From NCBI RefSeq assembly GCF_023715205.1, contig NZ_JAMBNR010000002.1, positions 248,001 to 312,000 of the forward strand: 64,000 nucleotides of DNA, in the 5' to 3' direction. The notes below the pieces were generated by a model, which was not told where the DNA came from, made no database searches, and saw only the letters and a list, made by a program, of their open reading frames with translations. The translations under genes were made by a program, and so were the position numbers. Shown in pieces: positions 36,626 to 45,784 of this stretch; position 1 is the first letter of the stretch, and every line of letters begins with the position of its first letter. The DNA comes from Mesobacillus maritimus. Lineage in GTDB: Bacteria; Bacillota; Bacilli; Bacillales; Cytobacillaceae.

Positions 36626-37987
36626 ATGAAAAAGAAAATTCTTTTAGCGTTAGCCATTCTGTTGTATCTCTTCTTTTTTATTTTCCCTTTTTCATTTGAT
36701 GATAAAATTCAAGCGCTTGTCGCATTGGTTATGATTCAAATCTTATGGGTGGGGAAAGTGTTCTCGCTCGCTTATAGTTCGCTGTTGGTTATGCTGTTGT
36801 TTTCGTTTCATTTTTTCAGTTATGAGGAGACATTGACGTATTTTTCTTCAGATGTTGTTTGGCTGTTGTTTGCGACGTTTATTTTTTCGCGTGCGTTTAT
36901 TGATACAGGGTTAGCAGACCGGTTGTCTTTAAGCATTTTAAAAGCATCCCGCGGGGCAAGCAAGGCGTTGATTTTTATTTCATTTCTATTAGTCTTTATT
37001 CTTTCGGTCCTAGTGCCCTCGAATGTAGGGAAAGCGAGCTTGCTGTCTTCGGTGCTTGATAGCTTAATTAGAAGTTTGAATAAAATCAATACAACTAGTA
37101 ACCTAGCGAAATCGCTGTTTATTGGCATTGTCTATTTGGTGCCCATCACAGGTGCTTTTATCGCGACGGGAGCGAGTTCAACGATTTATGCGTATAGCTT
37201 GTTTTCCGATGCCGGTCATCGAATTGAATACATAGAGTGGATTCTTTTGTTTGGGGTACCAATCGTCGTGTTTTCTTTTTTCCTCTGGATGGTGTTCATC
37301 TTGATGTTTCCACCTGAGAAGATCAACAAAGCACTTCTCTTAGAGCTGATTGAAGAAAAAATCACGGAACTTGGAAAAATGAGTGTGAATGAACAGAAAA
37401 TGCTCGCGATTATGCTGCTCGTGCTGATCTTGTGGGTGACGCAAAGTTTGCATGGCTATTCGATTCCGTTAATTGGATTGTTAGGGGCCTGTCTCACGGT
37501 TTTTCCGAAAATCGGTGTGTGGGCTTGGGAAGATGCTCGCAAGTCGGTCAATTGGGATATCTTTCTGTTTTTTGCTTCGACCTTAATGGTATCAGGGATG
37601 TTGTTAAAAACGGGGACGATTGATTGGCTGGCAGGATATTTAAATGCTTTTCTCGTCACACAAACCCCCGTGATGATTGTGTTGATTTTGGTGCTGTTAA
37701 CTTCATTCATGAGAGTCATGTTTGTAAATGTATTAGGGTTTTTAGCAATCATGCTACCACTTGCCCTCTCATTAGGCAGTGCCTTGGACGGGGTATCCTC
37801 TCTAACGCTCGCAAAAGCCGTATTTTTTGCCGGTATTCCAGGGTTCTTTTTCATTACCCAATCACCTGTTCACATCATCAGCTATTCATACGGACATTTT
37901 ACCGAAAAAGATTTATTCCGCGTGGGGATGGTTTCGTGTGTGTTGTGGATTGGGGTTATTTTGGGGGCGTTTTTGTTTTATTGGTAG
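36626..37987 (+). CDS. DASS/SLC13-family anion permease
   Basis: This protein of about 453 residues starts at the ATG 7 nt after AAGGAG; upstream in-frame codons run into a palindromic repeat and are not used. About 11-12 membrane helices are visible. Family features include VLVPSNVGKASLLSSVLD (first half) and FFITQSPVHIISYSYGHFT (near the C-terminus), the two Na+/anion-binding regions of dicarboxylate/sulfate transporters. Its place after tctCBA suggests an organic acid substrate. It is bounded by two near-identical palindromes. Confidence 0.75.
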   Translation: MKKKILLALAILLYLFFFIFPFSFDDKIQALVALVMIQILWVGKVFSLAYSSLLVMLLFSFHFFSYEETLTYFSSDVVWLLFATFIFSRAFIDTGLADRLSLSILKASRGASKALIFISFLLVFILSVLVPSNVGKASLLSSVLDSLIRSLNKINTTSNLAKSLFIGIVYLVPITGAFIATGASSTIYAYSLFSDAGHRIEYIEWILLFGVPIVVFSFFLWMVFILMFPPEKINKALLLELIEEKITELGKMSVNEQKMLAIMLLVLILWVTQSLHGYSIPLIGLLGACLTVFPKIGVWAWEDARKSVNWDIFLFFASTLMVSGMLLKTGTIDWLAGYLNAFLVTQTPVMIVLILVLLTSFMRVMFVNVLGFLAIMLPLALSLGSALDGVSSLTLAKAVFFAGIPGFFFITQSPVHIISYSYGHFTEKDLFRVGMVSCVLWIGVILGAFLFYW

Positions 37988-37995
37988 AGAGGGGA

Positions 37996-38058
37996 GGGAC
38001 AGGGGGACAGGTACAATGTCCCGGTGAAACCGGGACGATGTACCTGTCCCCCTGTCCC
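37996..38058. repeat. large GGGACA/TGTCCC palindrome, right of DASS gene
   Basis: A 28-bp stem with one mismatch (GGGACAGGGGGACAGGTACA, then TGTCCCGG) and a loop of about 5 nt. It begins 8 bp after the DASS stop codon and shares its core with the palindrome on the other side of the gene. Confidence 0.8.
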
Positions 38059-38163
38059 ACGAGAATTTTTCGATCGAAATAGACATACAGTTATAGCAGC
38101 GGATTTTTGTCTAAGGCGTGGAGATTTTGGGTCTGCCAAATTTTTTATAAAGGGGAAATGCGT

Positions 38164-39429
38164 ATGGCTGAAACGAGAAAAAATCGTTGGTTGATTGCTG
38201 CGGCTGCAGTTGGGATCCACATTTCGATTGGCTCTGTATACGCTTGGAGTAACTTTACGGTCCCATTAAAAAATATGTTTGGTTGGTCCGATTCGGAAGT
38301 AGCGCTTACCTTTAGTATCGCCATTTTATTTTTAGGTCTGTCGGCTGCGTTTCTCGGTCATTATGTTGAAAAACATGGCCCAAGAAAGTCTGGATTGCTT
38401 GCGGCGACGTTTTTTGGAATCGGCATTGCAGGTTCCGGGATTGCCGTCTTATTCGAATCAAAAATGCTGCTTTATCTCTTTTACGGGGTATTAGGCGGGA
38501 TTGGTCTTGGAGTTGGGTATATTGCCCCGGTTTCGACGCTCGTGAAATGGTTTCCTGACCGGCGCGGGCTTGCAACAGGTCTTGCAATCATGGGATTTGG
38601 CTTTGCTGCCGCCGTTTCGAGTCCAATTATGAATAGTTTGATTGAAAGTGTAGGGGTCGCCAATGCGTTCTTTATTTTAGGAAGCGCTTACTTCATATTA
38701 ATGGCAGCATCGTCTCTCTATTTAGAAAAGCCGCCGGAAGGATGGATGCCAGAGGGATATAAGGAAAAAGTGGAGTCCGGGGAAGCGAAACCACGAATGG
38801 ATCTGTCACAGCTAACGGCGAACGAAGCCGTAAAAACAACGCGGTTTTGGTATTTATGGCTGATGCTGTTTATCAATGTGACCTGTGGAATCGCGATTTT
38901 GGCGGTGGCGAAACCAATTGCGATGGAGTCGATTGGCATTGGTACAGCGGCCGCTGCTGCGCTGGTTGGGGCGATTGGCATCTTTAATGGGTTAGGCCGG
39001 ATTGGCTGGGCATCTGTGTCCGATTATATTGGCCGTCCAAATACGTATACCACGTTCTTTGTCCTACAAATCGGATTGTTTTTCATGCTTCCACACACAA
39101 CCAATGCACTTCTCTTCCAGGTGATGCTCGCGATCATTTATACATGCTACGGCGGAGGATTTGCGTCCATCCCAGCTTATATCGGGGATTTATTCGGGAC
39201 GAAACAGCTTGGTGCCATCCACGGCTATATTTTAACCGCATGGGCAGCCGCAGGTTTAGTGGGACCGTTGTTTGCCGCTTATATCAAAGATACAACCGGA
39301 ACATACGCAGGCAGTTTATCGTTCTTCGCGGGATTATTTGTTCTTGCCTTCTTGATTTCCTTGCTCATCCGTGTGGACATTGCCAAGCTTCGAAAACAAA
39401 AGTCGTCAGAAATCACTGCTAAAGTCTAA
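38164..39429 (+). CDS. OFA-family MFS transporter
   Basis: This protein of about 421 residues has twelve membrane helices. Hallmarks of the oxalate/formate antiporter family are IHISIGSVYAWSNFTVPLKN in helix 1, LFLGLSAAFLGHYVEKHGPR and LGVGYIAPVSTLVKWFPDRR. The ATG at 38164 lies 8 nt after AAGGGG. The next genes are fdhD and formate dehydrogenase, so formate (or oxalate/formate exchange) is a reasonable substrate, although many OFA proteins carry other monocarboxylates. Confidence 0.75.
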   Translation: MAETRKNRWLIAAAAVGIHISIGSVYAWSNFTVPLKNMFGWSDSEVALTFSIAILFLGLSAAFLGHYVEKHGPRKSGLLAATFFGIGIAGSGIAVLFESKMLLYLFYGVLGGIGLGVGYIAPVSTLVKWFPDRRGLATGLAIMGFGFAAAVSSPIMNSLIESVGVANAFFILGSAYFILMAASSLYLEKPPEGWMPEGYKEKVESGEAKPRMDLSQLTANEAVKTTRFWYLWLMLFINVTCGIAILAVAKPIAMESIGIGTAAAAALVGAIGIFNGLGRIGWASVSDYIGRPNTYTTFFVLQIGLFFMLPHTTNALLFQVMLAIIYTCYGGGFASIPAYIGDLFGTKQLGAIHGYILTAWAAAGLVGPLFAAYIKDTTGTYAGSLSFFAGLFVLAFLISLLIRVDIAKLRKQKSSEITAKV

Positions 39430-39483
39430 CCACTAGTTTTTTCCTATTTTGCTTTTGCGTACGGGGGAGGAAACCAAATTACC

Positions 39484-40314
39484 GTGAAAAAAACGAGAAA
39501 GAAACGAACCATTACCCGTTATCAAAATGGAATCATCGAAAAAGTTGAAGATTTCATTGTGACTGAACAACCTTTTACGATCAAATTGAATCAAACTGAA
39601 TTTGCTACTTTAGTTTGTACACCCGAATACATTGAGGATCTCGTAGTTGGCTTTTTAGCCTCCGAAGGCGTAATCAGAACCATTGCCGACATCGAAGATT
39701 TATGGATTCAAGAAAGAGAAGGATTTGTTCATGTGAAAACAAACTATACCAATATTTTGTATAAAAAATTCCACTCCAAACGGTATATCACGTCTTGCTG
39801 TGGGAAAAGCAGACAGGGATTTGTCTTCTTTAATGATGCGCGACTGTCCCGCAATTTTAACCAAATCAACGTTCAATTATCGGTGAATGATTGTTTTCGA
39901 TTAATGGAAGAATTGCATAGTAGTTCAGAAGTTTTTAAAGAAACAGGCGGGGTCCACAATGCGGCGCTGTGTACGAAAGATGGGGTGGTGCTGTCACGGC
40001 TGGATGTTGGGCGCCACAATGCACTCGATAAACTATACGGCTACTGTCTTCGTCACCACATTTCTTTAAAAGATAAAGTGATTGTGTTTAGCGGACGAAT
40101 TTCATCAGAGATTATTACGAAAGTTGCGAAAATCGGCTGTGAGGTTGTTTTATCAAAATCGGCACCAACTGAATTGGCTCTTGACCTTGCCGAAGAACTG
40201 GGTATGACGACGGTTGGTTTTATTCGGAAAAATTCTTTGAATGTGTATACAAGGCCAGATCGAATTGTCGAGACTTTTTTAAATTCAGATAAAAATAAAG
40301 AAGAGGGGGAATGA
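39484..40314 (+). CDS. fdhD: FdhD, formate dehydrogenase sulfurtransferase
   Basis: This 276-residue protein passes sulfur from a cysteine desulfurase to the molybdenum cofactor of formate dehydrogenase. Motifs: DLVVGFLASEGVI near 55, the active Cys region YITSCCGKSRQGF near 108, ETGGVHNAALCTKDG near 155, and DVGRHNALDKLYGY near 180. A GTG start follows GGGGGAGG, though at long spacing (about 13 nt). The formate dehydrogenase gene starts 7 bp after its stop. Confidence 0.9.
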   Translation: MKKTRKKRTITRYQNGIIEKVEDFIVTEQPFTIKLNQTEFATLVCTPEYIEDLVVGFLASEGVIRTIADIEDLWIQEREGFVHVKTNYTNILYKKFHSKRYITSCCGKSRQGFVFFNDARLSRNFNQINVQLSVNDCFRLMEELHSSSEVFKETGGVHNAALCTKDGVVLSRLDVGRHNALDKLYGYCLRHHISLKDKVIVFSGRISSEIITKVAKIGCEVVLSKSAPTELALDLAEELGMTTVGFIRKNSLNVYTRPDRIVETFLNSDKNKEEGE

Positions 40315-40321
40315 AAACGGC

Positions 40322-42403
40322 ATGCTAGCTCAACCAAATCAAGTGGAAACGATTTGCAGTTTTTGTGGAACAGGATGTGGACTTGTCGTCGAAGTGGAAG
40401 ATTCAAAGATTAGCAAAGTCAAAGGATATAAGGAAAACCCATCCAGCCATGGGGAAACCTGTGTAAAAGGGGCGCTCGGGTGGGGGTATATTCATAGTGA
40501 CCGGAGATTAACTCAGCCGTTAATCAGAAAAAATGGCGAGTTAACACCTGCTAGTTGGGAAGAAGCATTGAACTTGATTGCCACGAAATTTGCAGAGATC
40601 AAAGATAAACATGGACCAGATGCTTTCGGTTGTTTTAGCTCATCAAGGTCGACCAATGAGCTGAACTACCTGGCTGGCAAATTCATGCGAACAGTGATCG
40701 GGACCAATAATATTGACAGCTGCAACCGAACCTGACACGCTCCGAGCGTCACCGGTCTGGTGACTGTGTTTGGAATGGGCGCTGCTACGGGGTCTTATGA
40801 TGAACTTGAAGACACCGAAGTGATTGTGGTTTGGGGAAGCAATACGCAAGAATGTCACCCGATCATTTTTAATCATATGCGGCGCGGGATTAAAAAAGGG
40901 GCCAAAATGGTCGTCATTGATCCTCGTCAAATTGATCAAACGAAATTGGCTTACAAGTGGCTGCCGGTTCGGGTTGGAACCGATATTGCTTTAGCGAATG
41001 CAATGGGGCATGTCATTATCGAAGAAGGGTTGGTTCATCAGGATTTTGTTCAAAAAGCGACCGACCAATTTGAGAAATATAAAGAAGAAGTGAAAACCTA
41101 TACGCCAGAATTTGCGGAACAAGTGACGGGCGTTCCAGCGGAGGATATCCGGGAGATTGCGCGGCTTTATGCAAAAGCAGATAAAGCTACAATCTGTTGG
41201 ACATTAGGGATTACCGAACATCATAATGGAACGGAAAATGTGTTTGCACTCATAAACTTAGCGTTGTTAACGGGTCATATCGGCAAGTATGGCTCTGGGT
41301 TAAATCCGCTGCGCGGACAAAACAATGTTCAAGGCGGTGGAGATATGGGCGCTTTGCCGAACCGTCTTGTTGGAGGCTGGAATTACGATGATCCTAAAGG
41401 AAGAAAACTGCATGAACAAGTATGGGGCACTCCAGTTCCAGAAAAAATCGGCAAGCACCAAACGTTAATGCTTGAAGCGATGGAGAATGAGGAAATAAAA
41501 GCAGTTTATGTAATTGGCGAAAATCCGGTTCAATCGGATGCGAATGGAAATCATGTTGAAAAAGTGTTTAAGAATCTTGATTTTCTTGTTGTGCAGGACA
41601 TCCTTATGACTCGAACGGCGATGCTCGCTGATGTCGTGCTTCCGGCAACAGGTTGGGCGGAAAACGACGGGACGCTGATCAACTCGGAGCGTCGGATTCA
41701 ACGGGTTCGTCCGGCTCTAAAAGGCCCAGGTGTGTCTCGCCATGATCATCAGATTGTCCAAGATATTGCTAAAAAAATGGGAGCGAATTGGAAGTATCAA
41801 TGTGCAGAAGACATTTGGGAGGAAATTCGCAAGCTTGCTCCGAATTTTGCTGGTGTCACGTATAAACGGATCGATGAAGAGGGAGGTCTTCAATGGCCAT
41901 GTCCTGATGAACATCATCCTGGGACCACATATCTCCATAGTCGATTGTGGTCCGATGACGTTGGGATGAAGGCAAAATTTATGCCGACGCATTATCAACC
42001 ACCTGCGGAAGAACCGGATGCAGAATATCCGTTGATGCTAACGACTGGGCGCAGACTTCAATTTTACAATACCGGAGTTCAAACGCGAGATTATAAAAAA
42101 GTGAAAAACGCCGAAGAAGCATTAGAGATTCACGCCGACGATGCGGCGAAATATGGGTTCATAGACGGGGAGCAAGTAAAAGTCAGTTCGCGAAGAGGCA
42201 GTCTGGTTACAAAAATCAAAATTAGTAAAAAGCAACCAGTAGGGTTAGTGTTTATGTCCTTTCATTTCCCCGACCAAGCGAGTACAAATGTGTTAACCAA
42301 TTCCGCAACGGATCCGCTTGCCGGAACCGCTGAGTTTAAAGCTTGTGCTGTGAAGATTGAGAAATGTGCTCTTCTTAACGAACCTGACCATATAGTGGAG
42401 TAA
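40322..42403 (+). CDS. fdhF: selenocysteine formate dehydrogenase (TGA at codon 138)
   Basis: A molybdenum/tungsten bis-MGD formate dehydrogenase of 693 residues if TGA (40733-40735) is read as Sec138. The N-terminus has a 4Fe-4S motif C12-x2-C15-x3-C19-x27-C47. The TGA sits in NIDSCNRT-U-HAPSVTGL, exactly where E. coli FdhF has Sec140 and other homologues have Cys. Reading continues in the same frame for 555 codons with standard features (DPRQIDQTKLAYKWLPVR, GITEHHNGTENVFALINLAL, LRGQNNVQGGGDMGALPNRL). A hairpin with a GGUCU loop follows the TGA, as in E. coli fdhF. A plain nonsense mutation is the alternative, but it would not create this hairpin. No FeS or membrane subunit is adjacent. Confidence 0.9.
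40733..40764 (+). promoter_or_regulatory. SECIS-like element after in-frame TGA
   Basis: The TGA is followed 12 nt later by a stem GTCACC/GGTGAC enclosing the pentaloop GGTCT, with the loop starting 19 nt after the TGA. The bacterial SECIS of E. coli fdhF has the same loop sequence and nearly the same distance, and SelB binds that loop. Confidence 0.85.
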
Positions 42404-42544
42404 CAATGTGGGAAAGGACGCATAGAGATCCGTTCCAATTTTCAGTTAAGGTCTAGTTATTGGAGCAATAAGCAATCTGTTTAACCACTTTACTGTTTTC
42501 GATCCTTCATTTATAATTTTGTATATTAATAGAAAATTGAATAA

Positions 42545-42700
42545 AAGCAGTAGGTGCCCTTAGGGGAGAATAGGGAATGAAGTGTAAATCTTCAGCGGTC
42601 CCGCCACTGTAAAGGGGAGTTTTATTAGAAATGCCACTGGAATCATTCTGGGAAGGTGAATAAAACAATGATCCTAAGCCAGGAGACCTGCCTATTTGCT
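42545..42700 (+). ncRNA. cobalamin riboswitch
   Basis: Conserved blocks occur in order: AGGTGCC, then GGGAATGAAGTGTAAATC, GCGGTCCCGCCACTGTAA, GCCACTGG, and AAGCCAGGAGACCTGCC (B12-box region). AGCA..TAGG and CCTA..TGCT close the P1 stem. A terminator follows 22 bp later and CobT after that, giving B12-dependent premature termination. Confidence 0.92.
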
Positions 42701-42721
42701 ACAATATTATAGATAATGGAA

Positions 42722-42768
42722 AAGTCTGTAGTTTATTTGCGATTGAAATAAACTGCAGACTTTTTTTA
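42722..42768 (+). terminator. riboswitch-linked terminator
   Basis: AAAGTCTGTAGTTTATTT pairs with AAATAAACTGCAGACTTT (one mismatch) and is followed by a T-run. It is the expression platform downstream of the cobalamin aptamer. Confidence 0.88.
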
Positions 42769-42776
42769 TTTATAAA

Positions 42777-42955
42777 GCTCTTTTCTCAAAGATTGTTGCT
42801 TTTTAAATAAATTTAGAATAATTAGCTATGATTCCATTCTAAAGTTCGTTACATGATGAGAAAAGAGCTTACTAACTAAGTAGTCACTTAGTGAAATGCT
42901 TACTTGACGTTAAAATCACCTTTAGGATCTTAACAACAATTTTACGAGAACAGCT
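42777..42955 (+). repeat. MITE-like repeat, copy 8, in the cobT leader
   Basis: Starts AGCTCTTTTCTCAAAG and ends TTTTACGAGAACAGCT, 179 bp. Flanks are ATTTATAA and TTTTATAA (7 of 8). It inserted between the riboswitch terminator and cobT, adding about 180 nt to the leader RNA. Confidence 0.8.
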
Positions 42956-42979
42956 TTTTATAAAAAAGGAGAGACAAGA

Positions 42980-44029
42980 ATGAAATTATTGGAAAACACC
43001 ATTGATAGAATTGAAAGTTTGGACGAAGAGATGATGGCCAAGGCAAGGGAAAGAGTGGATAACTTGGTTAAGCCTTCTAAAAGCTTGGGGAAATTGGAAG
43101 ACATTGCTGTCCAGTTAGTTGGAATTACCAGAAAGATAAATCCCGTTATTGACAAAAAAGCAGTCATTGTGATGGCGGCTGATCATGGTGTTTATGAAGA
43201 AGGGATTTCAAGCAACCCTCAAGAGGTCACATTCGCACAAACCTTATTGTTCCCAAAAGGATTAACAGGTGTGTGTGCGATCGGTAAGGTTTCAGGGGCG
43301 AATATCGTTGCAATAGATATTGGGGTAAAAGGGGAAATCCCAGATGATGCCGGAGTAATCAAACGGAAAATAAAACATGGTACGGACAATATGACAAAAG
43401 GTCCTGCCATGACAAGGGAAGAGGCGATCCAATCGTTAGAAGTAGGAATTGAAATCGTGAATCAAGAAACCCAAAAAGGGATCCATTTACTTGGTACGGG
43501 TGAGATGGGGATTGGCAACACGACTGCAAGTACAGCCATTTTATCTGTTTTAGGTAATTGCGACCCTTTAGAAATTACGGGCAGGGGAGCTGGGGTTGGT
43601 AGAGGTGGTATTGAACATAAAGTAGAGGTTATTAGGAGAGCCATTAGTATCAACAAGCCAAACCCAGCTGATGCGATCGATGTTCTTGCCAAGCTAGGAG
43701 GGCTGGAAATCGGCGGAATGGCAGGGGTGATGCTTGGAGCTGCGGCGAATCGAATTCCGGTCGTGGTGGATGGCTATATTTCAACAGTTGCTGCCATAAT
43801 TGCAGCGTCTATTGAACCGAAGGCGAAGGAATATTTCATCGTCTCCCATGCATCCGCAGAACCAGGAGCTAGAATGGCTAGTGATCTATTAGGAATTGAA
43901 CCAATGTTAAATATGGGGATGTGCCTTGGGGAAGGATCTGGAGCAGCTTTAGCGTTCCCGATTGTAGAGGCTGCAGGAAGCGTGATCAAACATATGGCTA
44001 CTTTTGACGAGGTTGGCTTACCAATTTAA
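42980..44029 (+). CDS. cobT: nicotinate-nucleotide:DMB phosphoribosyltransferase
   Basis: This 349-residue CobT/CobU-type enzyme makes alpha-ribazole phosphate, the lower-ligand precursor for cobalamin. Motifs: VKPSKSLGKLEDIAVQLVGI (near 30), VIVMAADHGVYEEGIS (60), LLGTGEMGIGNTTASTAIL (170), ITGRGAGVGRGGIEHK (197) and the catalytic C-terminal Glu region SHASAEPGARMASDLLGIEP (290). AAAGGAGAGACAAGA precedes the ATG. Regulation by the B12 riboswitch upstream is expected. No other cobalamin gene is in the window. Confidence 0.93.
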   Translation: MKLLENTIDRIESLDEEMMAKARERVDNLVKPSKSLGKLEDIAVQLVGITRKINPVIDKKAVIVMAADHGVYEEGISSNPQEVTFAQTLLFPKGLTGVCAIGKVSGANIVAIDIGVKGEIPDDAGVIKRKIKHGTDNMTKGPAMTREEAIQSLEVGIEIVNQETQKGIHLLGTGEMGIGNTTASTAILSVLGNCDPLEITGRGAGVGRGGIEHKVEVIRRAISINKPNPADAIDVLAKLGGLEIGGMAGVMLGAAANRIPVVVDGYISTVAAIIAASIEPKAKEYFIVSHASAEPGARMASDLLGIEPMLNMGMCLGEGSGAALAFPIVEAAGSVIKHMATFDEVGLPI

Positions 44030-44049
44030 TGTAGGGTTCGGAACATTAC

Positions 44050-44072
44050 CCAGGGACAGAGACTGTCCCTGG
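44050..44072. repeat. perfect CCAGGGACAG palindrome
   Basis: CCAGGGACAG/CTGTCCCTGG with a 3-nt loop between convergent cobT and the DoxX-like gene. It belongs to the GGGACA family and could terminate both genes, although the T-run is weak. Confidence 0.7.
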
Positions 44073-44083
44073 TTCCCATTTTC

Positions 44084-44488
44084 CTATTTGCCGCTTTTCA
44101 ATGTGGAAACTTTCGGTTTACTTTTTAAAAGCTCCTTATAACTTTCGCGGTAGTGCCATACTAATATTCCCTCTAGAACTGTAACGAATAAGGCCAATAG
44201 AAGCAAATCAGAATCGACAAATAGGTGAAAGGCTACTATATTGACAATGATGCTAGCTAAAATCATTAATGTAAGGGGAACAAACCTGCGAATCAATAAG
44301 AAGACCCCAGCGATGATTTCTACTCCTTTCTCTAAAGCCAGGAAATAACCTTCTCCTAAAAACTCCATAGCTTCGGGACTGGTTGGAGCAAATGCTTCAA
44401 AGCCAAATAACACAACGTATCCATTTAACCCTGCACCTAAAAAAATGATTCCTAACAACAATTCAGCCAACCGAATCCATGCAAACAT
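44084..44488 (-). CDS. DoxX-like membrane protein
   Basis: This 134-residue protein has four hydrophobic helices (about 4-28, 49-67, 70-88 and 93-110) and the pattern RLAELLLGIIFLGAGLNGYV, then ALEKGVEIIAGVFLLIRRFV, typical of DoxX/DUF-type small membrane proteins. A basic tail ends SKPKVSTLKSGK. GAGGGGGAAAAAAG precedes the ATG. The function is unknown. Confidence 0.6.
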   Translation of the reverse strand: MFAWIRLAELLLGIIFLGAGLNGYVVLFGFEAFAPTSPEAMEFLGEGYFLALEKGVEIIAGVFLLIRRFVPLTLMILASIIVNIVAFHLFVDSDLLLLALFVTVLEGILVWHYRESYKELLKSKPKVSTLKSGK

Positions 44489-44700
44489 CTTTTTTCCCCC
44501 TCTATTTTTGAAGTAATAGTTCCTTAAGAGTTTTATTTATTATACATTCTGAAATTTTATAAAACGATCCACACATTCATCTTTATATGCAAATGGATAT
44601 ACAACTAATACAGATTATAAAAGAATTAAACTATTAAGTTTTAAGAACACTTTTGATCATCCTATTAAATGTCGATAAGGTTGTAGGAGTACCTAAGAAA

Positions 44701-44750
44701 GGACATGGGCATATGTCCCGGTTAATATCGGGATGATAGTGCCTTGTCGT
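44701..44750. repeat. GGGACA-type palindrome, degraded
   Basis: GGACATGGGCATATGTCCCG and GGGATGATAGTGCCTTGTC are mismatched arms. It lies in a 378-bp non-coding gap that otherwise shows only a possible TATAAT near 44815. Confidence 0.5.
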
Positions 44751-44866
44751 TTCTGAATCTAAAATCAAAATTCGACAATATCTGAGGTTTGCTGTCTTTT
44801 TATTATTATTTAGATTATAATAGTTGTGAATATTCAGATGAACTAAAGAAATAAGGAGTATTGATT

Positions 44867-45763
44867 ATGTTAAATTCAGACTTGGATCGGCGGTTAGAAC
44901 CGCGCATTAAAGAATTATATGAATTACATAAGAAACGTTCTGCCAATATTGATTGGAGCTACCATGAATTTATTCCGTGGGACAAGGCGATGTCATTTAA
45001 ACGAGTGCCATGGGATGAAAGTCAGGTCACTCTTCCAGAAGGTGTGGTTGTTGCAATCGAAACCGCGTTACTGACAGAAGTGAATTTGCCTTGGTATACT
45101 TCGCATTTGGACTACACGTTTAAGAATTCAATGGATGTCATTAATGATTTTGTTCATACTTGGACGGCAGAAGAAGACCAGCATTCGAACTTACTAGAAA
45201 CCTATTTGTTGGTAACACGAAACGTCAATCCTGCGAGATTGCATGAATTACGAAAGCGGGTAGTTGAAAACGGATGGTTTCCAGACTTCACGAACCCACT
45301 GGCGACAATGGCCTATACGTCATTGCAAGAGTTAGCTACTCTCGTTTTCTATAATAATGTAGCTAGAATCGCAGGTCCGCACGACAAGGATTTAGCTACC
45401 TTGCTTCGACGTTTAGCGAAAGATGAAGCCCTTCATTATGCATTCTATCGCGACACAGTGAAAGCACATCTTGAGCTTGACCCGAATTTCCTTGTGTTTT
45501 TTGAAGATGTGATTATTAATTTCTCCATGCCGGGTGCTGTTATGCCGGACTTTAATGAGAGAATGAAAACCATTGCAATCGATGCGAATTATGGACCGTT
45601 GCAATACTTTGATCAAGTATTGGATGTTGTTGTGACGTATTGGGATATTGCGAACTTGCAACCTACGAGCGCAGAGGCCAAACAATCACAAGAAAATATT
45701 TTAAACTATCACGGGCGTTTAAAAAGAATCAGAGATCGCCAGTTAGCCAAAAATAATAAGTAG
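44867..45763 (+). CDS. acyl-ACP desaturase family protein
   Basis: This 298-residue di-iron protein is related to plant stearoyl-ACP and mycobacterial DesA desaturases. Iron-binding residues are visible: E in VVVAIETALLTEVNLPWYTS (near 65), the first ExxH in TWTAEEDQHSNLLETYL (near 102), E in SLQELATLVFY (near 153) and DEALHYAFYRD (near 183). It would introduce a double bond into a fatty acyl chain using a ferredoxin. AAGGAG lies before the ATG. Most Bacillus use the membrane desaturase Des instead, so this soluble type is less usual. The small Cys protein downstream may be cotranscribed. Confidence 0.82.
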   Translation: MLNSDLDRRLEPRIKELYELHKKRSANIDWSYHEFIPWDKAMSFKRVPWDESQVTLPEGVVVAIETALLTEVNLPWYTSHLDYTFKNSMDVINDFVHTWTAEEDQHSNLLETYLLVTRNVNPARLHELRKRVVENGWFPDFTNPLATMAYTSLQELATLVFYNNVARIAGPHDKDLATLLRRLAKDEALHYAFYRDTVKAHLELDPNFLVFFEDVIINFSMPGAVMPDFNERMKTIAIDANYGPLQYFDQVLDVVVTYWDIANLQPTSAEAKQSQENILNYHGRLKRIRDRQLAKNNK

Positions 45764-45784
45764 ATGTATGAAAGGTTATGAATC

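Noticed and set aside
40760-42403. A separate formate dehydrogenase gene starting at 40760
   Set aside because: The frame is continuous with 40322 through the TGA, the start would fall inside the domain, there is no ribosome binding site there, and a SECIS hairpin follows the TGA.
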